A stretch of DNA of 5,288 nt from Chitinophagaceae bacterium (GTDB lineage Bacteria; Bacteroidota; Bacteroidia; Chitinophagales; Chitinophagaceae), in the NCBI GenBank assembly GCA_016786525.1, contig JAEUVW010000065.1:1-5288 (forward strand), given 5' to 3'. This document shows positions 4,696-5,288 of this stretch, piece after piece. The notes beneath the pieces were generated by a model, which worked only from the letters and a program-made list of their open reading frames with translations, did no database searches and was not told where the DNA came from. Every line of letters starts with the position of its first letter. The stretch's first letter is position 1. A program made the translations under genes and the position numbers.

Positions 4696-5288
4696 AAAAC
4701 GGAACTTATTCAGGCAAATCCATCACCCCTGCAGGATTTAACCCCGCATGGCCGATGCAGTACAGGCAGGAAACCATCAGCCGCTTTATCTCTCCGGAGA
4801 AGCGGCCGGGCATCCTGGTGCTCTCTACCTATCCGCCCCGCGAATGTGGTATTGCCACCTACTCCCAGGACCTGATCCGTGCCCTGAACAATAAGTTCCG
4901 CGACTCCTTCACCCTCAGCATCTGTGCGCTGGAAAACCGGCATGAGAAGCATATTTACCCCGGGCAGATCAAGTACATACTGGACACAGACGACAGCAGC
5001 TCCTTCGCGCGGCTGGCCAGGGATATCAATAAAGACCGGGATACCAGCATGGTGCTGATCCAGCACGAGTTTGGACTGTTTGCCGCCAATGAAGCGGCTT
5101 TCCTGGATATGCTCACTGCGCTGAACAAACCCGTGGGCCTGGTGTTCCACACGGTATTGCCCAACCCCGATACCGGGCTCAGGCTGAAGGTAGCTGAGCT
5201 TGCAGCGGCAGCCGACGCCCTGATCGTGATGACGCAGACCTCATCCGATATCCTGACGGCGGAATACGATATCCCCGCGCATAAGATC
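4692..5288 (+). CDS. GT4-like glycosyltransferase, N-terminal part (runs off the right edge)
   Basis: The frame opens at ATG 4692, overlapping the GH130 stop as ATGA, and stays open for 199 codons to the window end. After about 39 polar residues comes the N-terminal Rossmann domain of a GT-B glycosyltransferase: ILVLSTYPPRECGIATYSQD (41-60) with the glycine-containing acceptor-side loop, then VLIQHEFGLF (121-130), PVGLVFHTVLPNP (147-159), and ADALIVMTQTSSDIL (174-188). These are typical of GT4-type enzymes that transfer sugar from a nucleotide-sugar donor. The donor-binding C-terminal domain with its E-x7-E motif lies beyond the window. There is no signal peptide. The 4-bp overlap implies translational coupling with the GH130 protein, so the two probably act on the same glycoside, one building and one breaking or trimming it. 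The sugar, acceptor and true length cannot be read here. Confidence 0.88.
   Translation, partial: MKNGTYSGKSITPAGFNPAWPMQYRQETISRFISPEKRPGILVLSTYPPRECGIATYSQDLIRALNNKFRDSFTLSICALENRHEKHIYPGQIKYILDTDDSSSFARLARDINKDRDTSMVLIQHEFGLFAANEAAFLDMLTALNKPVGLVFHTVLPNPDTGLRLKVAELAAAADALIVMTQTSSDILTAEYDIPAHKI

Overview
The window looks like chromosomal DNA of a member of the Bacteroidota, most likely a Chitinophagaceae-type soil or environmental bacterium. The reasons are the gene families (a 140-aa XRE regulator with a C-terminal coiled coil, a GH130 protein paired with a GT4-like glycosyltransferase behind two small conserved proteins), the lack of Shine-Dalgarno sequences before most starts, and -7-like boxes of the TAnnTTTG type. 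This placement is an inference; there is no rRNA or other marker gene.

Left part, about 1-1350, is an accessory-looking region. On the minus strand, an AT-rich (about 31% GC over 1-300) gene for a two-helix membrane protein enters at 271 and runs off the left edge. Upstream of it on the same strand is an XRE-type DNA-binding protein (753-331). Divergent from that is a short plus-strand gene for a SymE-family toxin-like protein (913-1128). The 159-bp divergent spacer is dense in palindromes: two CACCGGT boxes 40 bp apart, a 10-bp perfect palindrome and an 8-bp inverted repeat. The symE stop codon lies inside a 24-bp tandem repeat that opens a 222-bp gene-free stretch of degenerate AT-rich repeats.

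Middle part, 1351-2925, is a two-gene operon: a type III polyketide synthase with an intact Cys-His-Asn triad, then 12 bp later an integral-membrane ICMT-family methyltransferase. The pair resembles the BpsA/BpsB arrangement, where the synthase makes alkylpyrones and the membrane enzyme O-methylates them. A perfect 7-bp inverted repeat sits 5 bp before the synthase start.

Right part, 3051-5288, holds four co-directional genes: a 72-aa helical protein, a 103-aa acidic disordered protein, a GH130 beta-mannoside phosphorylase/hydrolase-family protein, and a GT4-like glycosyltransferase whose start overlaps the GH130 stop (ATGA) and which runs off the right edge. The GH130/GT pair probably handles a mannose-containing or related glycan or glycoside.

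The best candidate for something undescribed is the left edge: regulator, SymE-like protein and truncated two-helix membrane protein together. The right and middle parts are recognisable families.
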